64,000 nucleotides of DNA, taken from the NCBI RefSeq assembly GCF_003862495.1, contig NZ_RRCH01000028.1:211507-275506 (forward strand), in the 5' to 3' direction. The translations under genes were made by a program, and so were the position numbers. Below the pieces are notes generated by a model. The model was not told where the DNA came from. It did no database searches and saw nothing but the letters and a program-made list of their open reading frames with translations. This DNA comes from Halocatena pleomorpha. Its GTDB lineage: Archaea > Halobacteriota > Halobacteria > Halobacteriales > Haloarculaceae. Below, piece after piece: positions 32,727 to 41,706 of this stretch. Each line of letters begins with the position of its first letter. Within the stretch, counting starts at the first letter, position 1.

Positions 32727-34997
32727 TTAGTCATCCCCCACAGTCGGATCGGCGTCCGCGGAGCGAACGGACCCTGTTTCGTCTTCGACAGAGCTGATGC
32801 GGACCGCAGACACCTTGAACTCGGGTGTCTTGGCCTCCGGATCGAGGCGTTCAGAATCTGTTAGCTCGTTCACCGCGTTTTCCGCAAAATGCATCGGCAC
32901 GAACACGGTATCCGTCCCAACGCGGTCGGTTATCTGTGCCGGTACGGTGATCTCACCGCGTTGTGATTCGATACGAACTGGCTCACCATCCATAATGCCG
33001 TCGTCCGCCGCAGTCTCCGGATTGATCTCAACGAAGTTCTGATCGTTATACTCCATGATACCCTCTTCTCTGTGGGTCATCGTTCCTGTATGATACTGAT
33101 ACAGGACGCGACCGGTTGTGAGCGTCAGCGGATAGTCATCACCGGGCGTCTCCATCGGTTCACTGTAGCCGACCGGCGTGAGATGGGCGTTCCCATCCTC
33201 GGTGTTGAACGACTCCGTATAGAGGCGCTGCGTGCCAGGATGGTCGAGATCGAAACACGGCCACTGGATACCTCCTTCGCGCTCGACGCGCTCTTGAGAG
33301 ATGCCGCCGTAGATCGGGGTCAGTTGGCGCATCTCCTCCATGATTGCAGCCGTGTTTTCGTAATCCCATTCGCGTCCCAGTCGATTTGCGAGCTCCTGTA
33401 AGATCACCCAGTCCGGCTTCGAGTCGCCACGCTGTTCGATGACTGGGTTTACCTTCTGGACAGTCCGATCCGTGTTCGTGAACGTTCCTTCTTTTTCGAG
33501 GAACGAACACGCTGGCAATACGACATCCGCGTATTTTGCGGTCTCATTCAGGAAGAGATCCTGTACGACGAGGAACTCCATATTCTTTAAGACCGTCTCG
33601 CCATGGCCCTTCCCAGGCTCGGAAAGTGAGGGATTTTCACCGATGCAGTACATTCCGTGAAGCTCCCCAGCGTCCGCTGCATGGAACATCTCCGTCGTGT
33701 AGTAGCCGCGCTCGGCTGAAATATCGCAGTTCCAAGCGTTCTCAAACGTTTCACGGGCGTCGTCATTCGAGATTTTCTGGTAGCCGGGGAGATTGTCTGG
33801 GAGGGGTCCCATGTCACCGCCACCACCTTGCACGTTGTTCTGACCTCGGAACGGCGAAACGCCTGCCCCCGGTTTGCCGACGTTCCCCGTAACTGCAGCA
33901 AGGTTCGCCAGTGCGGCGACGTTCTCCGTCCCATGAGAGTGCTCTGTGATGCCGAGCGTCCAGCCAAATACACAGCTATCGGCGGTCGCAACAGTTTCAG
34001 CAGCAGATTCGATTTCTGCCGCCGGGGCGCCCGTAATCTCCTCGACGAGCTCGGGTGTGAACTCCTGCACTGCCTCTTTTAGCTCCTCGAACCCCGTTGT
34101 CCGTTCCTCAATGAACGCCGCGTCGTGGAGGTTATTCTCGATGATATACCGGATAAGGCCATTGATCCAAACAGCGTCATACCCGGGGGTGATCTGAGTG
34201 TACTGCGTGGCGTACTCAGCGATTTGGACCTCACGCGGATCGAACACGATGAGGTCGCTACCGTCACGAACGTTCTGTTTGATGCGGGTGCCGATGACGG
34301 GGTGTGCCTCGGTCGTATTCGACCCTGTGATGAGATAGCAATCGGTCGTTTCGAGATCCTCAATACTCACCGACGCGGCCCCGTATCCGAACGTCTTTGC
34401 GAGCCCTGTAACTGTTGAGGAGTGACAGAGCCGATTACAGTTATCGACTGTGTTCGTCCCGAGCACTTGCCGGGCGAACTTCCCCATGAGATAGTTCTCC
34501 TCGTTCGTCGCTTTCGAGGAAGCGATGACGGACAGCGCCTCGCCACCGTGTTTGTCCATAATGTCCTCGAATCCCGCTACGACGCGATTGTAAGCCTCAT
34601 CCCAGGACGCCGTGCGGAATTCACCGCTCTCATTGCGGACGAGCGGTTTCGTCAGTCGGTCATCGGCGTTCACAAACCCGTAGCTGAACTTTCCCTTCAC
34701 GCACGTGGAGATACCGTTCACGGGAGTCTCCTCGGGATCAGCGGGCCGTGTGGCGAGAACTTCATCGCCATCGGAATACACGTCGAATCGACAGCCAACA
34801 GCGCAGTAACCACATGTTGTCGTGTCGACTGTTAGCTCGTCGAGTCGCTTGTCGCTGATGGACTGCGCAATATCGAACAGTTTGCCCTCCGGCATTGTTC
34901 CGGCAGCGACATCCTCAGCAACGTGTTCGATGTTTTTGCAAGCCTGCTCTTTTGCCTGCTGCATGTAGCTGGCAACGCCGTTTGTATCGTTACTCAT
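32727..34997 (-). CDS. fdhA: Formate dehydrogenase catalytic subunit (FdhA/FdhF type)
   Basis: Oxidises formate to CO2 at a bis-molybdopterin Mo or W site. The 756 residues start with about 55 helical residues. The [4Fe-4S] motif follows: C62, C65, C69 (CGYCAVGC) and C99, with K101 positioned for electron transfer. The active-site pair is C191-H192 in TNTVDNCNRLCHSSTVTGLA, so it is a Cys rather than Sec enzyme. Later come GVSPFRGQNNVQGGGGDMG, LPACSFLEKEGTFTNTDRTV and YPLTLTTGRVLYQYHTGTMT. The N-terminal ferredoxin extension seen in fused FdhA is supplied by the separate upstream gene, which overlaps by an ATGA. Assignment to formate rather than nitrate rests on the CHSSTVTGLA context and the accessory subunits. 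Confidence 0.9.
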   Translation of the reverse strand: MSNDTNGVASYMQQAKEQACKNIEHVAEDVAAGTMPEGKLFDIAQSISDKRLDELTVDTTTCGYCAVGCRFDVYSDGDEVLATRPADPEETPVNGISTCVKGKFSYGFVNADDRLTKPLVRNESGEFRTASWDEAYNRVVAGFEDIMDKHGGEALSVIASSKATNEENYLMGKFARQVLGTNTVDNCNRLCHSSTVTGLAKTFGYGAASVSIEDLETTDCYLITGSNTTEAHPVIGTRIKQNVRDGSDLIVFDPREVQIAEYATQYTQITPGYDAVWINGLIRYIIENNLHDAAFIEERTTGFEELKEAVQEFTPELVEEITGAPAAEIESAAETVATADSCVFGWTLGITEHSHGTENVAALANLAAVTGNVGKPGAGVSPFRGQNNVQGGGGDMGPLPDNLPGYQKISNDDARETFENAWNCDISAERGYYTTEMFHAADAGELHGMYCIGENPSLSEPGKGHGETVLKNMEFLVVQDLFLNETAKYADVVLPACSFLEKEGTFTNTDRTVQKVNPVIEQRGDSKPDWVILQELANRLGREWDYENTAAIMEEMRQLTPIYGGISQERVEREGGIQWPCFDLDHPGTQRLYTESFNTEDGNAHLTPVGYSEPMETPGDDYPLTLTTGRVLYQYHTGTMTHREEGIMEYNDQNFVEINPETAADDGIMDGEPVRIESQRGEITVPAQITDRVGTDTVFVPMHFAENAVNELTDSERLDPEAKTPEFKVSAVRISSVEDETGSVRSADADPTVGDD

Positions 34998-35920
34998 GGC
35001 CAGTCCTCCGATTCGGACTCAGTCGCTGCCTCTGTGCTCGTCTGTCCGTCCTTTTCTGACCAATCGTCTTGTTTCATTGGCGTCATCAGCTCCGTATTTT
35101 CGTCTGATGGTTCGATCGATCGTCCGATACTGTTCTTCTGGGTGAATCCGGGAACGGGGAGGGTCGCTGCGTCTACAATTCCCGTTTCAACCAGCGAGCC
35201 AGTCGGGCAGACAGTCACGCAATGACCACAGGAGACACAGGTTGAGTCCGCCATTGTCTCGGCGTCGTTCTGGAATCCGATACGCGTGTCTTGGCCGTTA
35301 CCTTCTAGCCGTAGAACCCCTTCAACCTGAACATCGTTGCAGGCTTCGACGCACCGATTACAGAGAATACACTTGTTGCGGTCGATCTGGATGAACGACG
35401 AAGAATCGTCGATCGGCTCGTAGGCTCCGCGGTTATCAAGCACGCCGTAGCGGGGCTCCGCAACATCGTTAGCAATGGCAGCGTCTTGCAGTTCACAGCG
35501 GCCATTCTTCCCGCACGTCGTACATCGCAGGTTGTGGTTCGACAGCACGAGATCAAGGTTGACATCGCGGGCTTCAGTCGCCGCCACAGCGTCGGTCCTG
35601 ACGTTGAGTCCGTCCTCAGCGGGAAAGCTACACGATGGGACGAGACCGTGTTCATCCGTCTTGACCATACAGGTGCGACACTCGCTTCGCGGGCCGATGT
35701 TGTCCTCTCGGTCGTATGAGCACAAGGCCGGAACATCTTCGTTAGTATCGACGGCCGTAACGGCATCAAGCAGGGTCGCTCCTGCTTCTAGCGTCACTTC
35801 GTGGCCATCAACAGTCAGGGTCGCCGCGTCCGTACTTCCGACCGTAGGATCAGTCGCTGTCCCTGGTTGTATCGCTTCAGTCAGTGGCGGTACGTCGTCG
35901 CGCGCGAATTCGGAACTCAT
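34994..35920 (-). CDS. NuoG-N/HoxU-like iron-sulfur subunit of the formate dehydrogenase complex
   Basis: 308 residues from the ATG at 35920; a longer frame begins at 35968 inside the upstream gene. Domain order: 2Fe-2S ferredoxin (about 30-110, Cys in LCSYDRE, SECRTCMVK, PSCSF), then the His-Cys cluster region (NLRCTTCGKNGRCELQ), then two [4Fe-4S] motifs (CILCNRCVEAC and CVSCGHCVTVCPTG). It is equivalent to the N-terminal part of FdhA/NuoG, encoded separately, and would wire the catalytic subunit to the NuoF-like subunit. The C-terminal 60 residues are acidic and unstructured. Both ends overlap neighbouring genes by four bases. Confidence 0.9.
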   Translation of the reverse strand: MSSEFARDDVPPLTEAIQPGTATDPTVGSTDAATLTVDGHEVTLEAGATLLDAVTAVDTNEDVPALCSYDREDNIGPRSECRTCMVKTDEHGLVPSCSFPAEDGLNVRTDAVAATEARDVNLDLVLSNHNLRCTTCGKNGRCELQDAAIANDVAEPRYGVLDNRGAYEPIDDSSSFIQIDRNKCILCNRCVEACNDVQVEGVLRLEGNGQDTRIGFQNDAETMADSTCVSCGHCVTVCPTGSLVETGIVDAATLPVPGFTQKNSIGRSIEPSDENTELMTPMKQDDWSEKDGQTSTEAATESESEDWP

Positions 35921-37416
35921 TGTGGTACCTCGTGTTGTGGTTCTGTAGTGCACGTTCCTGTCGGACACCGACCGTCAGCGTGGGCGACAAACTCATCTTC
36001 GAAGTGATCAAGCCCCGTCGCTACGGGTCGCGTGGCGTCACGGCCGAACGCGCACATGCTCGACGACTGCATAACACGGAGTAATTCCTCAATATCGTCC
36101 GGTCGGAATGAGCCGTCGTACACTTCACGCAGTAGCTTCGTCAGTTGCACTGTCCCCTCACGACAGGGAACGCAGCGCCCACAGTTTTCGTCCCGTGCGA
36201 ACCGTGATTGTTCACCAACGTGGGCGACGAGACACCGATCTTCGTTGAGTATGGAGATGATGCCCTCTGTCCCTAAGTCGGCAGCATCAAGCGCGTTGGG
36301 TGTCGGGGCGATATCCAGATCCGGTGTCAAACCACCGAACTGACCACCGACGCACGCACCCTTGAACACACCATCAACGGTGACGGCCGTACGTGCAGTC
36401 GCAAGTGACCCGTCCTCGGGAATCTCGATGGTCGCTTCGTGCTGGACATCACCACGAACCGTTACGATGCGCGTGGGGGAAGCACCGGATGCTGCGTGAA
36501 CGATCTGTGCGAGCGTCCGTGGCGTGTGAATGAGCGTCGGTCGACTGTACACTCCTTCGATATCCGGAGTCGGAGGTCGTAGGCGTGCTTCCAACCGCTG
36601 ACTCCCCTCAATGGCTTCGAGTGCCATTGTCGGTTCGGCAGCGCGATACTCATCAGGCCCTGTCACGACATGTACCATCGTGTCTGTCGTCGGCAGGTTC
36701 TCGACTGTTGCAGTAACGCATTCGAGAGCCTGTTCATCAGCCTCCGAGAGATAAACGATGATGTCGCTTGCGTCGACGGCTTGCGCCGCTGCGAGTGCTC
36801 CTTCGAGTGGAAGGAACGGCACTGATTCTAATAAGAGTCTGTCTCCGGGAGAGCCATGAGCGTTGACGACGACCGCCGGATCGCCGTCTGCGTCGATACT
36901 ACGGTTCCATGAGGTACCGACAGGAGTATTGGTCATAGCGTCACCCCAGCCGCGCCCAGTGACACTGTGTGCTGCACTCATTACAGTGTCAGTATCTGAA
37001 TCAACCGTCTCGAACCCTCCGGATATTCGGTAATCTTCGGGATGTGTCGGTCGAAGCCAGCCACACCGGCGCAATACGGTTCGCGCACCGGTCTGAAGCG
37101 GCCAGAGATCAGGGACCGGAAGGTACGGACGCTCAGGAGGATGTTCAACAATAGCGTCAGCGTCCTCAATACGGAGATTGCCATTGTCAAGGGTGGTAGC
37201 TATCTCGGCTGCCTCCTCCGGAGAACACGACGTGTAGAACGCTGTCTGTCCGTTCTTTGTTAGGAGCACGAGCGGTTCGAGAACGGGATAGCCAGTCGTC
37301 CCCACTTTCACGACTGGAATCGACGTTGCTGATGCAACTGCTTTCAATACTTCTTGTTCTGGAGTACTCTCCGCTATCCGTAGAACAACCGATTCCGAAA
37401 GAATGTGTTCAGCCAT
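35917..37416 (-). CDS. NuoF-like subunit (FdhB-type) of the formate dehydrogenase complex
   Basis: 499 residues. An N-terminal thioredoxin-like domain (about 30-95) carries no four-Cys 2Fe-2S set. A NuoF-like core follows, from WPLQTGARTVLRRCGWLRP onward. The C-terminal N3-type [4Fe-4S] site is intact: CGRCVPCREGTVQ plus MQSSSMCAFG. In bacterial NAD-linked formate dehydrogenases this subunit transfers electrons to NAD through FMN. Here the glycine-rich FMN/NADH loops are altered: GRGGAGFPTG-type becomes VTGRGWGDAMTNTPVG, and NADEGEPG-type becomes VNAHGSPGDR. NAD use is therefore doubtful. It is first in the operon, with its start behind an AT-rich promoter region. Confidence 0.82.
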   Translation of the reverse strand: MAEHILSESVVLRIAESTPEQEVLKAVASATSIPVVKVGTTGYPVLEPLVLLTKNGQTAFYTSCSPEEAAEIATTLDNGNLRIEDADAIVEHPPERPYLPVPDLWPLQTGARTVLRRCGWLRPTHPEDYRISGGFETVDSDTDTVMSAAHSVTGRGWGDAMTNTPVGTSWNRSIDADGDPAVVVNAHGSPGDRLLLESVPFLPLEGALAAAQAVDASDIIVYLSEADEQALECVTATVENLPTTDTMVHVVTGPDEYRAAEPTMALEAIEGSQRLEARLRPPTPDIEGVYSRPTLIHTPRTLAQIVHAASGASPTRIVTVRGDVQHEATIEIPEDGSLATARTAVTVDGVFKGACVGGQFGGLTPDLDIAPTPNALDAADLGTEGIISILNEDRCLVAHVGEQSRFARDENCGRCVPCREGTVQLTKLLREVYDGSFRPDDIEELLRVMQSSSMCAFGRDATRPVATGLDHFEDEFVAHADGRCPTGTCTTEPQHEVPQ

Positions 37417-38055
37417 TCTCGATACCTCGCATAGTAAAATATACCGTTGTAGGACAGATAATACTTTCCAAATGGAAATAATGAAGTGTAAAAGATTATA
37501 GTATAATATTCACATGTTAGATAATACTAATATGAATAATTTAGTGTTCCTATTTGTCGTTAGATTCCGTTCAGGGGCGAGCTACTGCCACCCTGAAGGG
37601 GGATGTACTCTGAAATTCATTACGCGCGTACAATTGTAACACTCTCGAAGCGACTGGCGTATCGACTCGACAGTTGACCTCAATATTCAAGCGTTCGTGC
37701 TTGAATGTTGCTTGAATCTCGACTCCAATGGTGCAATGAGAGATAGCGAAGTGAGGGAAGAATCAGTGGCCGCGCTGGACAGCAACCGGATTAGAGATAC
37801 TGTTTCAGGGACATCTAGTGAGTGACACCACCAGACCCTTACCAGTTGTTCAAGCACCATCCGCTTCAATATTCAACCAAAACAACGATGGGCTGTGCCT
37901 TCTCAGTACAAGTAACTAGAGGTGAACTTTGTGATACGGATGAATACTTTGATAATGAATGATCTAGCTATTACCGTTGACGGACAACTTTCTCAAAGGA
38001 CGATCGAACCTTACAGACAGACAGCGTGCCACAGCGGCACTAGGAGAGACAGACA
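37417..38055. other. 639-nt intergenic region with a possible coding remnant
   Basis: The first 130 nt are very AT-rich and probably carry the promoter of the formate dehydrogenase operon. On the minus strand at about 37570-37760 an open stretch reads GVEIQATFKHERLNIEV and ends SPFRVAVARP before a stop. It has no start codon, and its protein-like composition suggests the tail of a lost gene. A 60-codon frame at 37687-37869 in another frame is not supported. Confidence 0.35.
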
Positions 38056-39306
38056 ATGACGGCAACCGAGCTGTCGACCGCACGTGAGGAGGCCCTCGAT
38101 TCCGCGCAAGGGTGGCTGATCGTCGGACTCGGCATCTGTATCCTCACAACGATCTGGGGGGCTGTCTTCACCTTCACCGTCTACGCCGACCGCCTCGCCG
38201 CGACCTTCGGTCTCTCTGCATTGCAGGCCTCGTCGATCTTTTCAATCACGACTGCATTCTTCCTCATGGTTGGTGGGCTTTTTGGCGTGTTCGCCGCCCG
38301 GTTCCCCCTTCGTCCTGTTCTCGCAACGGCTGGCGTCGGTCTCGCTGTTGCCACCGCCCTCCTTCAGATCGTCAACTCGTACGTCGGCGTCATTGTCGCG
38401 TTCGCACTCCTTGGTACGGCGGGGGGTACGGCGTTCACGATCGTTATTTCGCTCGTGCCACAGTGGTTCGACGCCTATCAAGGGCTTGCGACGAGTCTCA
38501 CGATGACGGGAATCGGTTTCGGTCCGCTCGTATTGCCGTTTGCATGGCTTTGGCTGTTGGACCGGACCGGTCTCCGTACCGCCTTCGCTGTCGTCATCGG
38601 CGTGGCCGCCGTTCTCGTATTCGTATCAAGCATCGTCTACCATCGACCGTCTGGTGGCTCGCAGAACGCAACCACGGTCGACACGGCGTGGCTCCACGCG
38701 AGGATCGGTGACGCACGGTTTCTGTGCACGGCGATCGGGTTTGCCCTTGCGTTTGGCTGGTACTACGTTCTTTCGTCCCATCTCACTGGGATTCTCACGG
38801 CGAATGGTATCGATGTCGAGATCGCTGCCGCTGGGCTCAGCATCATCGGCGGGATCAGTGTTTTCACCCGCGTTGGGGGTGGGGTCATCGGAGATCGGGT
38901 CGGTCAGCGTAAGACCTTTGTAGCAAGTGGAGTACTCGCCAGTGTCTGTGCGTTCGTGTTCCCATTTGCTCACTCAAACCTTTTCATCTACATCGTTCTC
39001 TTTGGATTTGGTATTGCTCTTGGTCCTCTCGCTTCGCTCTGGTCACCGATCGTCCTCACCCGCTTTGGCTCTGAGAATGCAACCGCGACGGTTGGCTTGA
39101 TCAACATTGCCACGGCCGGTTCCGCGTTCCTTGTACCGCTCACGGCAAGCGCGCTCCATCGCGTAGTCGGCGGCTCCGTTTTTCCTTTCATCACGCTGGG
39201 TGTCCTCACTGTTCTCGGGGCAGCTCTCTTTCGCTGGGGCACGGCCCCCCAGAGTGGCGATTCAGAGCAAACTCTGGGATCTCTTACTTCAGGAACTGCT
39301 AAGTAG
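38056..39306 (+). CDS. MFS transporter of the oxalate/formate antiporter (OFA)-like type
   Basis: 416 residues, 12 predicted helices. OFA-like features: GWLIVGLGICILTTIWGAVF in helix 1, then FGLSALQASSIFSITTAFFL, AFALLGTAGGTAFTIVIS, QWFDAYQGLATSLTMTGIGF (the RRGLAxGixxxG-like loop) and GGGVIGDRVGQRKTFVASG between helices 8 and 9. Substrates of OFA carriers are small monocarboxylates. The gene follows the formate dehydrogenase operon but is divergent from it, so formate uptake or export is a reasonable guess. Other monocarboxylates are possible. Confidence 0.8.
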   Translation: MTATELSTAREEALDSAQGWLIVGLGICILTTIWGAVFTFTVYADRLAATFGLSALQASSIFSITTAFFLMVGGLFGVFAARFPLRPVLATAGVGLAVATALLQIVNSYVGVIVAFALLGTAGGTAFTIVISLVPQWFDAYQGLATSLTMTGIGFGPLVLPFAWLWLLDRTGLRTAFAVVIGVAAVLVFVSSIVYHRPSGGSQNATTVDTAWLHARIGDARFLCTAIGFALAFGWYYVLSSHLTGILTANGIDVEIAAAGLSIIGGISVFTRVGGGVIGDRVGQRKTFVASGVLASVCAFVFPFAHSNLFIYIVLFGFGIALGPLASLWSPIVLTRFGSENATATVGLINIATAGSAFLVPLTASALHRVVGGSVFPFITLGVLTVLGAALFRWGTAPQSGDSEQTLGSLTSGTAK

Positions 39307-39472
39307 GTAGTTACAGACGCTGCCCGTTGTCTGTCGCTATCTCTGCTGAAGTCTTCGAGGGTGTAGGGCTAGCCAATGCGATGATTGAATATCGGTTTTC
39401 TGGTCGAATCGACCACGACACGGGCACAACTGCCGCAGTCAGGCAACCGCTGACGATTGGCCCTACAGTAAA

Positions 39473-39939
39473 TCATTCGTCCCCGTACCCTCCAGGAAGC
39501 ATCCATGCTGGGAGGATCGACACGGCGATTTCTCCAAGAGTAATCAGCGATGGGAGGTACGGAAAGAGCGGTGCCAGAAGGGCCATCAGGATGAATTCTG
39601 CGACGCCCGCTCTGATACCGGAATTGAAAGCCTCTCTTATTCCCAACTTCAGTGAATACGCTGTAGTGATGGTAATGAAAATGGTTGCATAGAGCGCAAA
39701 CTCGGCAGGAGAATCTGCTCGTCGACTTATACCGCTGACGCTGCTGGCTGGTCAGCGAACATCGGATGGATGCTAATCAAGGCCGGCTGTACGAAATGTT
39801 CGAACATCAGTATGCCAAGCCACCCGAGCGCGATCAGGCTGAGCCCAGCAACTACTTTTTTCACTCCTGTAATAGCATATTTTATCGCGCTGTTGAGACA
39901 CTGCCAGAGATACTGGAGGAGGGGACCAACCAAGTACAC
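39473..39939 (-). pseudogene. Small membrane protein, apparently frameshifted
   Basis: Frame 1 (39939 to 39727) encodes 70 residues with a clear helix (VVAGLSLIALGWLGILMF) and ends in FADQPAASAV. From about 39735 a second frame continues leftward without a start codon and reads EFALYATIFITITTAYSLKL, GVAEFILMALLAPLFPYL and ITLGEIAVSILPAWMLPGGY to a stop at 39473. Together they would make a three- to four-helix protein of about 155 residues. I recognise no family. A true frameshift, or two small overlapping genes, are both possible. Confidence 0.4.
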
Positions 39940-40182
39940 ATTTCACCGACACGGTGGATCTTCAGCTTCATTGCCCAACATGATATCTTTTGATCACAAT
40001 ATTATAGATGTGTCGTTCTTCACAAACGAGGATAGTTATGCGGTCGTAGTGGGAAAATCAGCGACTGAAACCGGAGTTGAATCGCTATCTTTGCACCACT
40101 TAATATATTTTACCTGCTATGAATTGTGTGTCTTTCACGGTGACGTGGTTCAGGGCATCGACGGCTGTGTCATTTCTCAACG

Positions 40183-40575
40183 TCACTTGATCCCGAAGCC
40201 ATCTTCGCGCATGGCTTTGAATGCATCATCTGTGTTTTTCAGTCCAGCTTTGATGAGATACTCACGCACATCGATATCATACACGGCGTCGTTCTTGAAT
40301 TCGCGTTTTGCTTCTTGCTCAAAGTCTTCGATGCTCCATCGGACATCGTCGCGGACTTTCACACTGAGCTGTTCGCGGTCATCACTGGGGCTGTTGCGAC
40401 GAAGGGCGTACGGAAGGTTATCGGGAGTGAGAGATGGTTTATTGTCCTGCTCTGCATCATGTGTTTGTGATGCCGAATCACCGGTTCTGTCCGTGGTTGT
40501 GTCTTCACTTTCGGTGTTGCGTTCACCGAGTCCATCATCAGCTGATTCGATACTGTAACGATCGTTCTTGCCCAT
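40183..40575 (-). CDS. Probable ParB-like partner encoded downstream of ParA
   Basis: 130 residues. The first 60 are disordered and acidic (ESADDGLGERNTESEDTTTD...). A folded C-terminal part follows (SVKVRDDVRWSIEDFEQEAK, REFKNDAVYDIDVREYLIKA, LKNTDDAFKAMREDGFG), which looks like a small ribbon-helix-helix or helical DNA-binding module. It starts two bases after the parA stop, so both are in one operon. Many haloarchaeal plasmids carry such a small gene after parA. The DNA-binding role is inferred from position. Confidence 0.6.
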   Translation of the reverse strand: MGKNDRYSIESADDGLGERNTESEDTTTDRTGDSASQTHDAEQDNKPSLTPDNLPYALRRNSPSDDREQLSVKVRDDVRWSIEDFEQEAKREFKNDAVYDIDVREYLIKAGLKNTDDAFKAMREDGFGIK

Positions 40576-40577
40576 GA

Positions 40578-41522
40578 TCAGTTCGCCCCCACAGCTATTC
40601 GCTCTTCATAGCCAGGATATTCGCTGACGATTGCGTTCCACTGATCGATGACATCAGTATCATCGTAGCCGTCGGCCGGCGTCCACTCTTCTTCGATCAG
40701 TTGTGCTAATCGATCGATTTTGACGAGTAGGTCCACTTCATAATCGTACATCGGTCGGCACTCACTGTGTATGAACTCTGATTCATTCATCTGATTGTAC
40801 GTGAAGAGATCAACACGTTCTCTCCACGCGTATTTCAGCACATCTCTATTTCTGAATGAGAATGGTGTGAGAAGGGCACCGTCGTCTGTGAGCTCATCCC
40901 GAATCGCATCGTAAATGTTCGAATCGCCGATGAGGTTTGGGATAACACTAAGGATGTTGATATTGATATCGATACCGGCCTCTTCGAGACCGTCTTCCAT
41001 GGAGTCAAGTGTCCGCTCCAATCCTCGAATGTTGTCGATACCTTTTTGGGAGAGTTCCACTGGCGCGAGTACGTTCCGCGCAGCAAACAGTGCGTTGTCT
41101 AATGGCAATGAGAGTGTCGCAGGTGGATCGATAATAAAATAGTCATAGTCATCAGTTAGTTTCTCAATCTGATTACGAAGCAATGATTGTGGCATTTGAA
41201 TACTGCGGTCGACAGCCGTCATTTGTTCGAGATTGGCTAGTGATTCGTGACCCGGAACGAAGTCGAAGCCAGGCCCTTCGTAGATGCAGTTCGTTATTTC
41301 CTCATCACCTGTGAGACAGTTGACGATGTTGGCGTCGTCCTGCGTTTTGAGGTTCTTCCATTCTCCTCCGCCGATATGTGATGTGAGTGATCCGTTTTGG
41401 GGATCACAATCAATAGCAAGGACATCATTTCCCCGGCGAGCCAATGCTGCTGATAGATTGGTTGCAATGAATGTTTTCCCCTCACCGCCAGATTCGCTAG
41501 TCATGGTTACAGCCCGGACCAT
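40578..41522 (-). CDS. parA: ParA/Soj-family partition ATPase
   Basis: 314 residues from ATG 41522 (MVRAVTMTSESGGEGKTFIA). The deviant Walker A is SESGGEGKT (about 9-17), Walker A' is DVLAIDCDPQNGSLTSHIGG, and Walker B is YDYFIIDPPATLSLPLDNAL. The signature Lys and the catalytic Asp are present. It drives partition of a replicon or positions cargo. A TATA-like run at 41546-41555 lies about 28 nt upstream, supporting this start over ATG 41549. Three dyad-symmetric sites upstream (41532-41547, 41645-41660, 41687-41706) could be operators or centromere sites. The small downstream gene is the likely partner. Confidence 0.9.
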   Translation of the reverse strand: MVRAVTMTSESGGEGKTFIATNLSAALARRGNDVLAIDCDPQNGSLTSHIGGGEWKNLKTQDDANIVNCLTGDEEITNCIYEGPGFDFVPGHESLANLEQMTAVDRSIQMPQSLLRNQIEKLTDDYDYFIIDPPATLSLPLDNALFAARNVLAPVELSQKGIDNIRGLERTLDSMEDGLEEAGIDININILSVIPNLIGDSNIYDAIRDELTDDGALLTPFSFRNRDVLKYAWRERVDLFTYNQMNESEFIHSECRPMYDYEVDLLVKIDRLAQLIEEEWTPADGYDDTDVIDQWNAIVSEYPGYEERIAVGAN

Positions 41523-41531
41523 ATGACGTGG

Positions 41532-41547
41532 GTGGATATGCATCCAC
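41532..41547. promoter_or_regulatory. Inverted repeat between the parA TATA box and start
   Basis: Arms GTGGAT and ATCCAC around a 4-base centre. It overlaps the predicted parA transcription start, a typical repressor site, and could mediate autoregulation by the ParA unit. Confidence 0.4.
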
Positions 41548-41644
41548 ATATAATTGCGTCAGACGTTGGTTGCTACTGAACAATAAAGAAATAAATATGT
41601 GTACGAGTGATCCAGCGAACATTCTGAGTTAGGTATATCTCAGG

Positions 41645-41660
41645 ATATACAGCTGTATAT
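41645..41660. repeat. Perfect 16-bp palindrome upstream of parA
   Basis: ATATACAGCTGTATAT equals its own reverse complement. It lies 123 nt upstream of the parA start, in the same cluster as the 20-bp palindrome at 41687. Confidence 0.55.
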
Positions 41661-41686
41661 GAGGGTATCTACATAGGTACATAGTC

Positions 41687-41706
41687 AGATATCTGTACAG
41701 ATATCT
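41687..41706. repeat. Perfect 20-bp palindrome upstream of parA, candidate centromere or operator
   Basis: AGATATCTGTACAGATATCT is a perfect palindrome. It lies among further TATCTACATA-type words (41666-41745) in an otherwise gene-free 687-nt region (41523-42209). No gene was found in the rest of the gap. Confidence 0.6.

Noticed and set aside
37687..37869. 60-codon minus-strand frame upstream of the formate dehydrogenase operon
   Set aside because: No domain, non-acidic composition, and a different frame in the same place looks more protein-like.
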